Numbered from the stretch's first letter, positions 7,190-16,937 are shown. The stretch is 64,000 nucleotides of DNA from Marivirga salinae (GCF_030503855.1 NZ_CP129971.1:3410001-3474000); one strand, 5' to 3'. A program made the numbers and translations. The notes: generated by a model from the letters alone, not told the origin.

Positions 7190-9397
7190 ATGAGCAATAT
7201 TATCTGGATTGTCCCGATTCTCGGGATTGTGGGACTGATTGTTATGGCTATAAAATCCGCTTGGGTATCGAAACAAGATGCTGGAGATGAAAGGATGACG
7301 GAATTAGCTGGCTACATAGCAAAAGGCGCTATGGCATTTTTAAGAGCTGAATGGAAAGTGATGTTCTACTTTGTAGTAATTGCTGGTATATTATTGGCTT
7401 ATTCTGGAACTTTAGTAGAAACTTCCTCTCCTGTTATTGCAATTTCATTTGTAATAGGAGCTGTATTTTCTGCCTTTGCAGGATATGTTGGGATGAATAT
7501 CGCAACAAAAGCGAATGTTAGAACTACTCAAGCTGCGAAAACTAGTTTAGCCAAAGCCTTAAAAGTATCTTTTTCTGGCGGAACTGTAATGGGTTTAGGT
7601 GTTGCAGGTCTTGCTGTTTTCGGAATGGGTATATTGTTTATATTCTTATACAATATGTATGTAATCCAAACAGGCGGTGATGTAAACGGCTTGGAAATGG
7701 AGAAAGCATTAGAAGTATTGGCTGGTTTCTCATTAGGAGCTGAGTCAATTGCATTATTTGCTCGTGTTGGTGGTGGTATTTATACAAAAGCTGCTGATGT
7801 TGGAGCTGATTTAGTGGGGAAAGTAGAAGCTGGTATTCCAGAGGATGATCCAAGAAACCCTGCAACCATTGCAGATAATGTTGGAGATAACGTAGGTGAT
7901 GTTGCGGGTATGGGTGCCGATTTATTTGGTTCTTATGTAGCAACCATCTTAGCTTCCATGGTTTTAGGTAGAGAAATTATCTCTGAAGACCAATTTGGTG
8001 GTATCGCTCCTATCCTATTACCTATGATAATTGCAGGTTTAGGATTAGTATTTTCTATAATCGGAACTTTATTTGTAAGAATATCCAAAGAAACTGATAG
8101 CGTTCAAAAAGCCCTTAACTGGGGTAACTGGTCCTCTATCATTTTGACTGTTGTAGCTTCTTTCTTTTTAGTAACATGGATGCTTCCTGAAACCATGATC
8201 ATCAGAGATTATGCATTTACAAATATGGATGTTTTCTGGGCAATCTTTACTGGATTGATTGTTGGTGCCTTAATGAGTATTATTACAGAATATTATACTG
8301 CAATGGGTAGAAAGCCTGTTTTATCTATAGTAAAACAATCAAGCACAGGTGCTGCTACTAATATCATTGGTGGATTAGCAGTTGGTATGCAATCAACTGT
8401 TTTACCGATTTTAGTTTTGGCAACAGGTATTGTAGTTTCTTATTCTTTTGCTGGTCTTTATGGTGTAGCAATTGCTGCTGCAGGTATGATGGCAACAACT
8501 GCTATGCAATTAGCCATTGATGCATTCGGTCCAATTGCGGATAACGCAGGTGGTATAGCTGAAATGAGTGGATTACCTGAAGAAGTAAGAGACAGAACAG
8601 ATAATTTAGATGCCGTAGGAAACACTACTGCTGCAACAGGTAAAGGATTTGCTATTGCTTCTGCTGCCTTAACTGCATTAGCACTTTTTGCTGCTTTCGT
8701 GGGTATTTCTGGTATTGATTCTATCGATATTTATAAAGCTCCTGTTTTAGCTGCATTATTTGTGGGTGGAATGATTCCATTTATATTCTCTTCATTAGCT
8801 ATTGCTGCAGTGGGTAGAGCAGCGATGGACATGGTGCAGGAAGTAAGAAGACAATTCAAAGAAATGCCAGGCATTATGGAAGGCACTACCAAGCCTGAAT
8901 ATGAGAAATGTGTGGATATTTCTACTAAAGCTTCCATCAGAGAAATGATTTTACCAGGTGCGATTGCTTTAATCACTCCATTATTGGTAGGATTTGGTTT
9001 GAAAGGCGTATTTGCAGATACTTCATCAGCTGAAATCTTAGGTGGATTACTAGCTGGTGTTACGGTTTCAGGTGTTTTGATGGGGATATTCCAGAATAAT
9101 GCCGGTGGTGCTTGGGATAACGCTAAGAAATCTTTCGAAAAAGGTGTGATGATCAATGGTAAAATGGAGTACAAAGGATCTGAAGCTCATAAAGCTTCCG
9201 TAACTGGAGATACCGTAGGTGATCCTTTTAAAGATACTTCAGGACCTTCTATGAATATCTTGATTAAATTAATGTCAATTGTGGCATTAGTAATTGCTCC
9301 TCACATTTCTGTTAAAGATCATAGCACTGCAGAAGTGAAGAAAGAATCTAAAGAAATAGTGGTTGAAAAAAGTGAAGTAATTAAAGCTGAAAAATAA
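7190..9397 (+). CDS. hppA: K+-dependent ion-translocating membrane pyrophosphatase
   Basis: Couples hydrolysis of pyrophosphate to H+ or Na+ pumping across the inner membrane. The 735-residue protein has the family's many membrane segments and the PPi-binding signatures [40 protein letters not shown] and, near the C-terminus, [27 protein letters not shown] (Ala pair rather than Lys/Thr) is the K+-dependent form known for the family. The cation-selecting glutamate of Na+ pumps (DLFES) is absent: residues 244-249 read DLFGSY. A glutamate is instead present in helix 5 (Glu185, GAESIALF). This suggests a proton pump of the type described from Flavobacterium, which is inference. Single-gene unit. 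Confidence 0.95.
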   Translation: MSNIIWIVPILGIVGLIVMAIKSAWVSKQDAGDERMTELAGYIAKGAMAFLRAEWKVMFYFVVIAGILLAYSGTLVETSSPVIAISFVIGAVFSAFAGYVGMNIATKANVRTTQAAKTSLAKALKVSFSGGTVMGLGVAGLAVFGMGILFIFLYNMYVIQTGGDVNGLEMEKALEVLAGFSLGAESIALFARVGGGIYTKAADVGADLVGKVEAGIPEDDPRNPATIADNVGDNVGDVAGMGADLFGSYVATILASMVLGREIISEDQFGGIAPILLPMIIAGLGLVFSIIGTLFVRISKETDSVQKALNWGNWSSIILTVVASFFLVTWMLPETMIIRDYAFTNMDVFWAIFTGLIVGALMSIITEYYTAMGRKPVLSIVKQSSTGAATNIIGGLAVGMQSTVLPILVLATGIVVSYSFAGLYGVAIAAAGMMATTAMQLAIDAFGPIADNAGGIAEMSGLPEEVRDRTDNLDAVGNTTAATGKGFAIASAALTALALFAAFVGISGIDSIDIYKAPVLAALFVGGMIPFIFSSLAIAAVGRAAMDMVQEVRRQFKEMPGIMEGTTKPEYEKCVDISTKASIREMILPGAIALITPLLVGFGLKGVFADTSSAEILGGLLAGVTVSGVLMGIFQNNAGGAWDNAKKSFEKGVMINGKMEYKGSEAHKASVTGDTVGDPFKDTSGPSMNILIKLMSIVALVIAPHISVKDHSTAEVKKESKEIVVEKSEVIKAEK

Positions 9398-9418
9398 TTT
9401 TAATTACTAAGAATTAAT

Positions 9419-9452
9419 AAAAGGTTAGCCAGATTTATGGCTAACCTTTTTT
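9419..9452 (+). terminator. rho-independent terminator of hppA
   Basis: AAAAGGTTAGCC (9419-9430) and GGCTAACCTTTTTT (9439-9452) form a 12-bp stem with an 8-nt loop and terminal T run. Confidence 0.92.
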
Positions 9453-9566
9453 GTTTTTAAAAGATCTTAAAATATTCTCACACCAATTCCCAATGCTTTT
9501 ATTGTAATTACAGCAAATCATTTATATTTTGCTGTTACTTTTAGAAGTAATACAAATTCAAATCTA

Positions 9567-11495
9567 ATGGCAGAAAAAAATTCTCAAGAAAACCAGCACA
9601 AGAAGAAATCTTCGGTTAACAAATATATCCGTGTAGATTTTAAAACCCTTCAAGGAAGAATCACTATTGGTTTTTTATTGATGGGAGCTTTTGCCATTAT
9701 CATGTTGATTAGCAGTAATTATTCATGGAACAAACAAATAAATAAAGCGAAGGATTTAATCGAACTCAATAAAAATAGTAGTAGGCTTGCTGCTGAAGTT
9801 CAGCAGTTAGTAGATTTAACTACAATATTAACATTTCGATATATCAGTACTGAAGATGAGTTTTTCAAAAATGATATTGAAAATCGCTGGTTCAATGATA
9901 TATACCCCAAAGTAGATGAGTTAGATAGTTTAGTACGAGAATTTGGTGATCAAGATGTGATTGCTTTCACAGAAGAATTGAATGCCCATTTACCAAAAAT
10001 CAAAAGCAAGCAAAAAGAGGCTATTTCTGATCTGAGTTATGAGAAATTAAACAGAGAAGAAGTCATTGATGATATAATGCATTTGACATTTCTCATTAAT
10101 AGTATAAAAGATGAATTAGCAAAAGCTGAGGTGCAATCGATCCAAAGTATTGAAGATGCAGAAAACAATATCCCTATAATTCTTACGATTGAATTTATTA
10201 TTGCCTTTATCATCAGTACAATTATTGCACTCTATATCATACGTTCTGTATTATTAAGGATCAAATACTTAAAAGTTAACATTCGTGAATTAGCTCATGG
10301 TAATTTACCAGAGGATATGAGAGAATCAGAGGATGAACTCAATTCTATAATTAAAGCCATAAATGAATTAACCTCAAACCTAAAAGGTATCACAAGATTT
10401 GCAGATGAGGTGGGGAAAGGAGATTTCAGTACAGATATTACTGTTTTTGATAATCAAGGTCATTTAGGGCAATCCTTAGCTGAAATGCGTAATAAGTTAC
10501 AAAACGTAGCTGAACAAGATAAGAGAAGAGTTTGGTTTAATGAGGGCATTGCAAAATTTGGAGATATTCTTCGTAAAAATGATGACAATATAGAAGATTT
10601 ATCGGCTAAGCTTATTTCTGAATTAGTAGATTATACTGATTCAATTCAAGGCTCACTTTTTATTGTGAATAAAGAAGATGAACGAAACGTTAAAATTGTA
10701 TTAAAAGGCGCTTATGCTTATCACAGACAAAAATTCCTAGAAAAAGAAATCAATCCAGGACAAGGATTAGTAGGTCAATGTTATTTGGAAAAAGAATACA
10801 TTTACCTATCTGAAATACCTGAGAGTTATGTCTCCATACGCTCTGGATTGGGGGAAGCAAATCCTACTCACATTTTGATTAGTCCGATGAAAATGAATGA
10901 GGAAGTATTCGGTATTATTGAACTAGCTTCTTTCCATCCTTATGAAGAGTATCATACTGAATTTATTGAAAAAGTAGGTGAAAGTATATCTTCCACTATT
11001 CAAGGACTTCAAGTGTCCTTAGAAACCAAAAAGTTATTGGAAGAATCTCAAATGAAAGCTGAACAATTGCAAGCTCAGGAAGAAGAAATGCGTCAAAACG
11101 CAGAAGAACTTGAGGCTACTCAAGAGGAAATGGAAAGACAAAGCCGAGAAATGGGAGCTTTCAATCAAGCAGTAAGTATTTCCACCATGGTAGCTGAATT
11201 TGACAAAAATGGAAAAATCCTGGAAGTCAATAGTCAATTAGAATTGCAAACGGGCTGGGATAATGAAGATTTAATTAATTTAGATCGAAAAAAATTATTC
11301 TTAGACGAAGAAGATGTTGATTGGAATCAAACTTGGAAGGACATTACCGATAATATGTCCATGAGTAAATCAGCAAAACTAATTAATAAGCAAGGAAAGG
11401 AAATGCCTGTGGTTGCACATTGCATGCCTGTTTCAGATGAGCATGGAAATCCAGTGAAAATTGCTTGCATATTTATTAAGAAAGAGAAATTTTAA
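9567..11495 (+). CDS. membrane HAMP-GAF-PAS sensor protein lacking a kinase domain
   Basis: A 642-residue protein. A basic N-terminus is followed by a membrane segment (about 33-50), an extracytoplasmic helical part (about 52-200), a second membrane segment (about 201-225), a HAMP linker (about 226-280, LRIKYLKVNIRELAHGN), a GAF domain (about 325-480), a coiled coil (about 485-535, QAQEEEMRQNAEELEATQEE) and a C-terminal PAS domain (about 540-640). It stops there: no HisKA, HATPase, GGDEF or chemoreceptor signalling tip is seen. The coiled coil plus PAS arrangement is known from Cytophagales hybrid kinases. The output must therefore be a partner protein, or the gene is a shortened kinase. It lies 47 bp before the ligase gene on the same strand. 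Confidence 0.8.
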   Translation: MAEKNSQENQHKKKSSVNKYIRVDFKTLQGRITIGFLLMGAFAIIMLISSNYSWNKQINKAKDLIELNKNSSRLAAEVQQLVDLTTILTFRYISTEDEFFKNDIENRWFNDIYPKVDELDSLVREFGDQDVIAFTEELNAHLPKIKSKQKEAISDLSYEKLNREEVIDDIMHLTFLINSIKDELAKAEVQSIQSIEDAENNIPIILTIEFIIAFIISTIIALYIIRSVLLRIKYLKVNIRELAHGNLPEDMRESEDELNSIIKAINELTSNLKGITRFADEVGKGDFSTDITVFDNQGHLGQSLAEMRNKLQNVAEQDKRRVWFNEGIAKFGDILRKNDDNIEDLSAKLISELVDYTDSIQGSLFIVNKEDERNVKIVLKGAYAYHRQKFLEKEINPGQGLVGQCYLEKEYIYLSEIPESYVSIRSGLGEANPTHILISPMKMNEEVFGIIELASFHPYEEYHTEFIEKVGESISSTIQGLQVSLETKKLLEESQMKAEQLQAQEEEMRQNAEELEATQEEMERQSREMGAFNQAVSISTMVAEFDKNGKILEVNSQLELQTGWDNEDLINLDRKKLFLDEEDVDWNQTWKDITDNMSMSKSAKLINKQGKEMPVVAHCMPVSDEHGNPVKIACIFIKKEKF

Positions 11496-11542
11496 GAACA
11501 TAATAAATTAAGAGCTGTTATAGAATTCTTAAAGCATTCAAC

Positions 11543-13144
11543 TTGAAAGAATTTGCACAACTTATAACATCTCTCGACCAAAGCAATAAAACCAATGATA
11601 AGGTCAATGCTTTAAAAAACTACTTTCAAGTTGCCAATGATCAAGATAAAATCTGGACATTGGCACTTTTCACCCACCGGAAGCCCAAAAGAACTGTTAA
11701 TACTACTTTGCTTAAAGATTGGATAACCGAATGGACAGGCATACCAGAATGGCTTTTTCAGGAATCTTATAATGTAGTAGGTGATTTAGCAGAAACCATT
11801 GCACTTCTGTTAGCTTCCAATAATTTGAGTAAAAATGCAATTGATAATCCTTTATCATATTATATTCAAACTTTAATTAGCCTCAGAGATAAAAGTATAG
11901 ATGAAAAAAAGGTACAACTCCATTTAATTTATGAAGAATTAGATCAGCAAGAAAGATTCGTTTTTACCAAAATCATGACGGGCGGATGGCGAGTGGGTGT
12001 ATCGCAGAACCTAATTACCAAAGCTTTAAGTGATGCCTTTGAAATTGATAAATCCATTATTGCCCATCGTTTAATGGGCGATTGGTCACCTCAAAATTAT
12101 ACATTCCAAGAACTTATTTTAGAAGAAGGCCAAAATGATTTGGCTTCTCGCCCCTACCCTTTTTACCTAGCACACCCCATTGAGACAGAAGAAATCCAAG
12201 CAGAATTAAATCCGGAAGAATGGCAAGCAGAATGGAAATGGGATGGCATCAGAGGACAAATTATCAAGAGAAATGATGAGGTTTTTATTTGGAGCAGAGG
12301 AGAAGAATTAGTCACAGAAAAATTTCCGGAGCTGGCTGAGATGGCTAAAAACCTAGCAAATGGAACTGTTTTAGATGGAGAAATTACAGCTTATGAAAAT
12401 GGAGAACCACTTTCTTTTGGAATACTACAAACCAGAATTGGAAGGAAAAATATTACTAAAAACTTATTAATGAAAGCTCCTGTCGTTTTCATTTGTTATG
12501 ATTTAATTGAACATCAAGGAAATGATATTCGGAATCTGCCTTTAGAAAAAAGACTTCAAGAATTAGATAAAATTATTATAGAATCTAACAATCCTCTTCT
12601 CATAACTTCTGAAAGTATTGATTTTACTGAATGGAATGAATTAATAGAGGTTCGTAAAAAATCCAGAAGCTTAAAAACAGAAGGTTTAATGCTCAAGAAA
12701 AAAGATTCCATTTATGAAGCTGGTAGAAAAAGAGGAAGTTGGTGGAAATGGAAAATTGCCCCGCTCACCATTGATGGAGTAATGATTTATGCCCAAAAAG
12801 GACATGGAAGAAGAGCTGATTTATATTCTGATTACACTTTTGCGGTTTGGAATGAGGATGAACTGATTCCTTTTGCAAAAGCTTATTCTGGTCTAACCGA
12901 TGCTGAGATGAAAAAAGTGGATGCCTTCGTGAAGAAAAATACGAAAGAGAAATTTGGTCCAGTCAGAACCGTTAAACCAGAACTGGTTTTTGAAATTGCA
13001 TTTGAAGGAATTCAAGCTTCTAATAGACATAAATCGGGCATCGCACTTCGATTTCCCCGTATAAAACGCTGGAGACAAGATAAATCCATTTCTGAAGCCA
13101 ATAAATTAACCGACCTGCAAGAATTACTGGAAAAATATGGATGA
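11543..13144 (+). CDS. ATP-dependent DNA ligase of the Lhr-Core/ligase repair cluster
   Basis: Seals DNA nicks through an AMP-lysine intermediate. The 533-residue protein has an N-terminal DNA-binding domain (about 1-200), then the nucleotidyltransferase core: motif I KWDGIRG with Lys232, motif III LDGEITAYENG, motif IV EGLMLKKKDSIYEAGRKRG, motif V WWKWK, and a C-terminal OB domain (about 410-533). The start is TTG (11543); no in-frame ATG fits the alignment to the family N-terminus (KEFAQLITSLDQSNKT). It overlaps the next gene by 8 bp. Such ligases form a four-gene cluster with a helicase, a phosphoesterase and a beta-CASP-type exonuclease; the exonuclease is not adjacent here. Confidence 0.93.
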   Translation: MKEFAQLITSLDQSNKTNDKVNALKNYFQVANDQDKIWTLALFTHRKPKRTVNTTLLKDWITEWTGIPEWLFQESYNVVGDLAETIALLLASNNLSKNAIDNPLSYYIQTLISLRDKSIDEKKVQLHLIYEELDQQERFVFTKIMTGGWRVGVSQNLITKALSDAFEIDKSIIAHRLMGDWSPQNYTFQELILEEGQNDLASRPYPFYLAHPIETEEIQAELNPEEWQAEWKWDGIRGQIIKRNDEVFIWSRGEELVTEKFPELAEMAKNLANGTVLDGEITAYENGEPLSFGILQTRIGRKNITKNLLMKAPVVFICYDLIEHQGNDIRNLPLEKRLQELDKIIIESNNPLLITSESIDFTEWNELIEVRKKSRSLKTEGLMLKKKDSIYEAGRKRGSWWKWKIAPLTIDGVMIYAQKGHGRRADLYSDYTFAVWNEDELIPFAKAYSGLTDAEMKKVDAFVKKNTKEKFGPVRTVKPELVFEIAFEGIQASNRHKSGIALRFPRIKRWRQDKSISEANKLTDLQELLEKYG

Positions 13145-15566
13145 GCGAATAAAAGCAGGCATCGAATGGTTTGAGAGGAAAGACTGGAAGCCATTCCCCT
13201 TTCAAATAGAAACTTGGGAGAATTTTCTAAAAGGTCATTCAGGTTTACTCAATGCTCCAACAGGTAGTGGTAAAACTTATGCACTTTGGATTGGCTATTT
13301 GATTTCCAAACTCAATTCAACTCCAAAAAAAGGATTGAAATTTATTTGGATATTACCTTTAAGAGCCTTAACTAAAGATATTCAATCTGCTATGCAAGAG
13401 GCTACTCATGATTTTGTCTTCGACTGGAAAATTGAAATCAGAACGGGAGACACTTCTACCAAAGACCGCCAAAAACAGAAAAAAACACCACCCGACTGTC
13501 TAATAACCACCCCTGAAAGTTTGCATCTGTTATTGAGTCAGAAAAATTCAACAGAGTATTTCAAAAACCTTGAAGCAGTAGTAGTAGATGAATGGCATGA
13601 ACTTTTAGGAAGCAAAAGAGGAATTCAGGTAGAATTAGCCCTTTCTTCATTTAAAGAATTGAGTGAAAATCAATTGAAAATTTGGGGGATATCCGCCACT
13701 ATCGGAAATTTATCAGAAGCTCAAAAGGTATTATTGGGTTCAAATGAAAAAACAGGAAAATTCATCAGTGCTAATTTAGATAAAGAAATTAAAATTGAAT
13801 CCATTTTACCTGACGAGGTAGAGAAATATCCATGGGCTGGGCATTTAGGAATTAAGCTGATTGATAAAGTTTTACCCATCATTCACGCCAATAAAACCAC
13901 TTTAATCTTTACCAATACTCGTTCTCAAACGGAAATTTGGTATCAGCAATTACTAAATAAAGATCCTGAATTAGCCGGTGCCATAGCAATGCATCATGGT
14001 TCCTTAAACAATCAAATCAGGACTTGGGTAGAAGAAGCACTTCATAGCGGATTAATAAAAGTGGTGGTGTGTACTTCCAGTCTGGATTTAGGAGTTGATT
14101 TTCGTCCTGTGGACACTATTATTCAGGTAGGCGGACCAAAAGGAGTAGCACGATTTGCTCAAAGAGCAGGTAGAAGTGGACATCGACCAGGAGAAATCAG
14201 TAAAATATATTTTCTCCCTACCCATTCCTTGGAACTTATAGAAGGTGCTGCTTTAAGAACGGCCATTCATGAAAAAGATTTTGAAGCTAGAATTCCTATT
14301 CAAATGGCTTTGGATGTATTATTGCAATTTATGGTAACTTTGGCTGTAGGTGACGGATTCGAACCCATTAAACTCTATCATCAAATAAAGAACACATTTT
14401 GCTATCAAAAAATAACTAAAAAAGAATGGGACTGGCTTTTAAGCTTTCTAAAAACGGGTGGGGAAAGTTTATCAGCTTATGATGAATACCATAAAACCAT
14501 AACCGAAGATGGAAAAATAAAAGTCATCAATAAAAGGATGGCCATGCGACACCGATTATCCATTGGCACAATAGTGGGTGATCAGGTATTAAATGTTAAA
14601 TATGTAAAAGGAGGTCATTTAGGAACTATAGAAGAATACTTTATCAGTAAATTAAAGCCTGGTGATGTGTTTTGGTTCTCTGGAAAAGCTTTGGAATATG
14701 TTCGTTTGAAAGATATGACTGTACAGGTTAAAAAGAGCAAAAGAAAAACAGGTCAGATACCGCAGTGGATGGGTGGAAGAATGCCTCTTTCCTCTCAATT
14801 GTCTTTCCACATTAAGCAAAAGCTTGAGAAGCTAAGAAAGAATGAATTAGATGAAATTGAGCTCTTAAAAATTCAGCCCTTAATTGAAAGACAAAAACAC
14901 CTTTCAATTGTTCCTAAAGCAAATGAATTATTGATAGAGTCTGTTATTTCAAAAGAAGGCTTTCATATTTTTATATTCCCTTTTGAAGGTCGTTTCATTC
15001 ATGAAGTGCTGGCAGGTTTAATTGCATATAGAATTAGCGTATCACAGCCTATCACCTTTTCTATAGCCATGAATGATTACGGTTTCGAATTACTAACCGA
15101 TGAGGTATTTGATTTTGAAGAAATGTTATCACTGGATTTATTCTCTTTGAAAAATCTAAAAGAGGATATTTTATTGGGAATCAATGAAACCGAAATGGCG
15201 AAACGAAAATTTAGAGATATAGCTTCAATTTCTGGCTTGATTTTTAGAGGATTTCCTGGAAAAAACATAAAAGAAAAACATATTCAAGCTTCTTCATCTA
15301 TTTTATTTGATGTATTCTCTGAATATGAACCTGAAAATTTATTGTTACAGCAGGCGCACAGAGAAGTAATACAACTACAATTGGAAGAAGATAGATTATT
15401 TAAATCATTGAAAAAAATTAACAGTCAAAAAATCATTTATATTAAAACTATCAAACCCACTCCATTTGCATTTCCAATCATGGTAGATAGGTTAAGAGAA
15501 AAGTTTTCAACTGAAACTATAGAAGAAAGAGTAGCGAAAATGCAAATACAATTAGAAAGTTTATGA
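13137..15566 (+). CDS. ligase-associated DEXH-box helicase (Lhr-Core type)
   Basis: A superfamily-2 DNA helicase of 809 residues, as in the Lhr-Core proteins found beside ATP-dependent ligases. Visible motifs: Walker A PTGSGKT (41-47), motif Ia LPLRALTKD, motif II DEWH (151-154, not the common DEAH/DECH), motif III SATIG, motif IV TLIFTNTRSQTE, motif V TSSLDLGVDF and motif VI QRAGRSGH (342-349). The C-terminal half carries the winged-helix and Lhr-specific region. The ATG at 13137 overlaps the ligase stop by 8 bp, which implies translational coupling. It is expected to translocate 3' to 5' on single-stranded DNA during repair; this is family knowledge. Confidence 0.93.
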   Translation: MDERIKAGIEWFERKDWKPFPFQIETWENFLKGHSGLLNAPTGSGKTYALWIGYLISKLNSTPKKGLKFIWILPLRALTKDIQSAMQEATHDFVFDWKIEIRTGDTSTKDRQKQKKTPPDCLITTPESLHLLLSQKNSTEYFKNLEAVVVDEWHELLGSKRGIQVELALSSFKELSENQLKIWGISATIGNLSEAQKVLLGSNEKTGKFISANLDKEIKIESILPDEVEKYPWAGHLGIKLIDKVLPIIHANKTTLIFTNTRSQTEIWYQQLLNKDPELAGAIAMHHGSLNNQIRTWVEEALHSGLIKVVVCTSSLDLGVDFRPVDTIIQVGGPKGVARFAQRAGRSGHRPGEISKIYFLPTHSLELIEGAALRTAIHEKDFEARIPIQMALDVLLQFMVTLAVGDGFEPIKLYHQIKNTFCYQKITKKEWDWLLSFLKTGGESLSAYDEYHKTITEDGKIKVINKRMAMRHRLSIGTIVGDQVLNVKYVKGGHLGTIEEYFISKLKPGDVFWFSGKALEYVRLKDMTVQVKKSKRKTGQIPQWMGGRMPLSSQLSFHIKQKLEKLRKNELDEIELLKIQPLIERQKHLSIVPKANELLIESVISKEGFHIFIFPFEGRFIHEVLAGLIAYRISVSQPITFSIAMNDYGFELLTDEVFDFEEMLSLDLFSLKNLKEDILLGINETEMAKRKFRDIASISGLIFRGFPGKNIKEKHIQASSSILFDVFSEYEPENLLLQQAHREVIQLQLEEDRLFKSLKKINSQKIIYIKTIKPTPFAFPIMVDRLREKFSTETIEERVAKMQIQLESL

Positions 15567-15606
15567 TTTTAATTATACATTTGACAGTAACTATATTAAA
15601 AATAAA

Positions 15607-16038
15607 ATGAAAAAAATAAGTTTATTAGTACTATTTATCGGTTTTAGTTTGGGTGCATTTGCACAGTCTGATGTTACAGGAAAATGGAAAACCATTGATG
15701 ACGAAACCGGCAAAGAAAAGAGCATAGTAGATATTTATGAAAAGGACGGAAAGATTTATGGTAAAATCACCAAACTTTTCAGAGGACCAGATGAGGAGCA
15801 AGATCCGATTTGTGATGATTGTCCTGGAGACAGAAAGAACAAAAAAATTATAGGTATGGAAATTATCCGTGGAATGGAATGGGATAATGGTGATGAGAGA
15901 TATGAAGATGGCGAAATCATGGACCCAAATGATGGCGAAACCTATGATTGCGTAATCTGGAAAGAGGGAGATGAATTGAAAGTAAGAGGTTATGTTGCCT
16001 TTTTCTACAGAACTCAAACTTGGAAAAAAGTAAATTGA
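15607..16038 (+). CDS. secreted DUF2147-family protein
   Basis: A 143-residue protein with a clear signal peptide (1-20, LLVLFIGFSLGAFAQ). The mature part follows the DUF2147 pattern: VTGKWKTIDDETGKEKSIVDI, then YGKITKLF, a CDDC pair (DPICDDCPGD), MEWDNGDERYEDGEIMDPNDG and a final RTQTWKKVN. The family is a small beta-barrel-like periplasmic or secreted protein of unknown activity. It sits 40 bp after the helicase and 4 bp before the phosphoesterase, so it interrupts a cytoplasmic repair cluster. A passenger role is more likely than a repair role. Confidence 0.85.
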   Translation: MKKISLLVLFIGFSLGAFAQSDVTGKWKTIDDETGKEKSIVDIYEKDGKIYGKITKLFRGPDEEQDPICDDCPGDRKNKKIIGMEIIRGMEWDNGDERYEDGEIMDPNDGETYDCVIWKEGDELKVRGYVAFFYRTQTWKKVN

Positions 16039-16042
16039 TCAA

Positions 16043-16690
16043 TTGGAAATCCAATTAGCAGGAGAAAAATTACTGCTTTCAGAAGATAAAATCATTTATT
16101 GGTCGAAAAAGCAAACCGTTTTTATTGCTGATTTACATTTAGGTAAAACTACGCATTTCAGGAAATCAGGTATTGCCATTCCATTGGCTATCATAACTGC
16201 TGAAATAGACCGAATTGAAAATATCATTGAAAAATTTCGCCCGAAAAGAATATTCTTTTTGGGCGATTTGTTTCATAGCGATTTGAATCACGAATGGAAT
16301 ATTTTCAATGACTTTCTAGAACAACATCCAACGGTTGAATTTATATTGATTAAAGGAAATCATGATATTCTAAATGATAAAATCTATAATCTAAGTAAAC
16401 TTAAAATTGAAAAAGAACCCTTTCAATTAGACTCATTTATTTTGAGCCATCATCCTCTTAAAAAATCTGATCTACAAAATAAAGAATTAATTCTATGTGG
16501 ACATATACATCCTGGTATCAGCATAAAGGGTAAGGGTCGATCCTATTTAAGTTTGCCTTGTTTTTATCTTGAAGAAAATCAATTGATTATACCTGCTTTC
16601 GGAAGATTTACTGGTTTAGCTAAAATAAAGCCAATTAAAGGAAGTAGTGTTTTTGCTGTTTTAAATGAATCCGTAAAGAAAATTGGGTGA
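16043..16690 (+). CDS. pdeM: ligase-associated DNA-damage-response metallophosphoesterase
   Basis: A 215-residue calcineurin-like phosphoesterase of the type found beside Lhr-Core helicase and ATP-dependent ligase; a member from Pseudomonas has been described as a Mn-dependent DNA nuclease. Metal motifs: D30-x-H32 (ADLHLGK), G74-D75-x-x-H78 (GDLFHS), GNHD (105-108), the histidine pair 136-137 (SHHP) and GHIHPG (153-158). The start is TTG at 16043, 4 bp after the DUF2147 stop; no ATG is available before the conserved N-terminal strand. It ends the repair unit and is followed by a gene-free gap with palindromic repeats. Confidence 0.9.
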   Translation: MEIQLAGEKLLLSEDKIIYWSKKQTVFIADLHLGKTTHFRKSGIAIPLAIITAEIDRIENIIEKFRPKRIFFLGDLFHSDLNHEWNIFNDFLEQHPTVEFILIKGNHDILNDKIYNLSKLKIEKEPFQLDSFILSHHPLKKSDLQNKELILCGHIHPGISIKGKGRSYLSLPCFYLEENQLIIPAFGRFTGLAKIKPIKGSSVFAVLNESVKKIG

Positions 16691-16759
16691 TATTTTTTTC
16701 AATACATATACGAAATATTAATGATTCTATATTAAAATCACGTACATTTCTTGCTCTGA

Positions 16760-16813
16760 GCGTCATCCCTTTGAAGAAAGGGATCTTGCCTTATTGAAAC
16801 GAAGTTTCAATAA
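16760..16813 (-). repeat. two-hairpin palindromic element, unit 3 (reverse)
   Basis: GCGTCAT (16760-16766), stem ATCCCTTT (16765-16772) with AAAGGGAT (16777-16784), short spacer, then TTATTGAAAC-GAA-GTTTCAATAA (16791-16813). The GC hairpin has the same stem as unit 1 and the AT hairpin the same stem as unit 2, which shows that the two halves can be exchanged between units. Confidence 0.75.
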
Positions 16814-16882
16814 AGTTAAGAAATAATATTCTCTAGTCTCATAGTCAGTGAAACACCAACTATCTTAAGAACAACAATTAAT

Positions 16883-16937
16883 ATTTTAACCTAAGGTTAA
16901 AATCAATAGATCCCTGCCTGCGCAGGGATGACGCACT
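16883..16937 (+). repeat. two-hairpin palindromic element, unit 4 (forward)
   Basis: ATTTTAACC-TAA-GGTTAAAAT (16883-16903), spacer CAATAG, stem ATCCCTGC (16910-16917) with GCAGGGAT (16922-16929), tail GACGCAC. With unit 3 it forms a pair whose AT hairpins face each other, the opposite of the pair at 2836-3018. Confidence 0.75.

Noticed and set aside
11543..16690. Repair cluster as a phage-defence island
   Set aside because: Ligase, helicase and phosphoesterase match the known Lhr-Core DNA-repair set; there is no integrase, toxin or methylase nearby.
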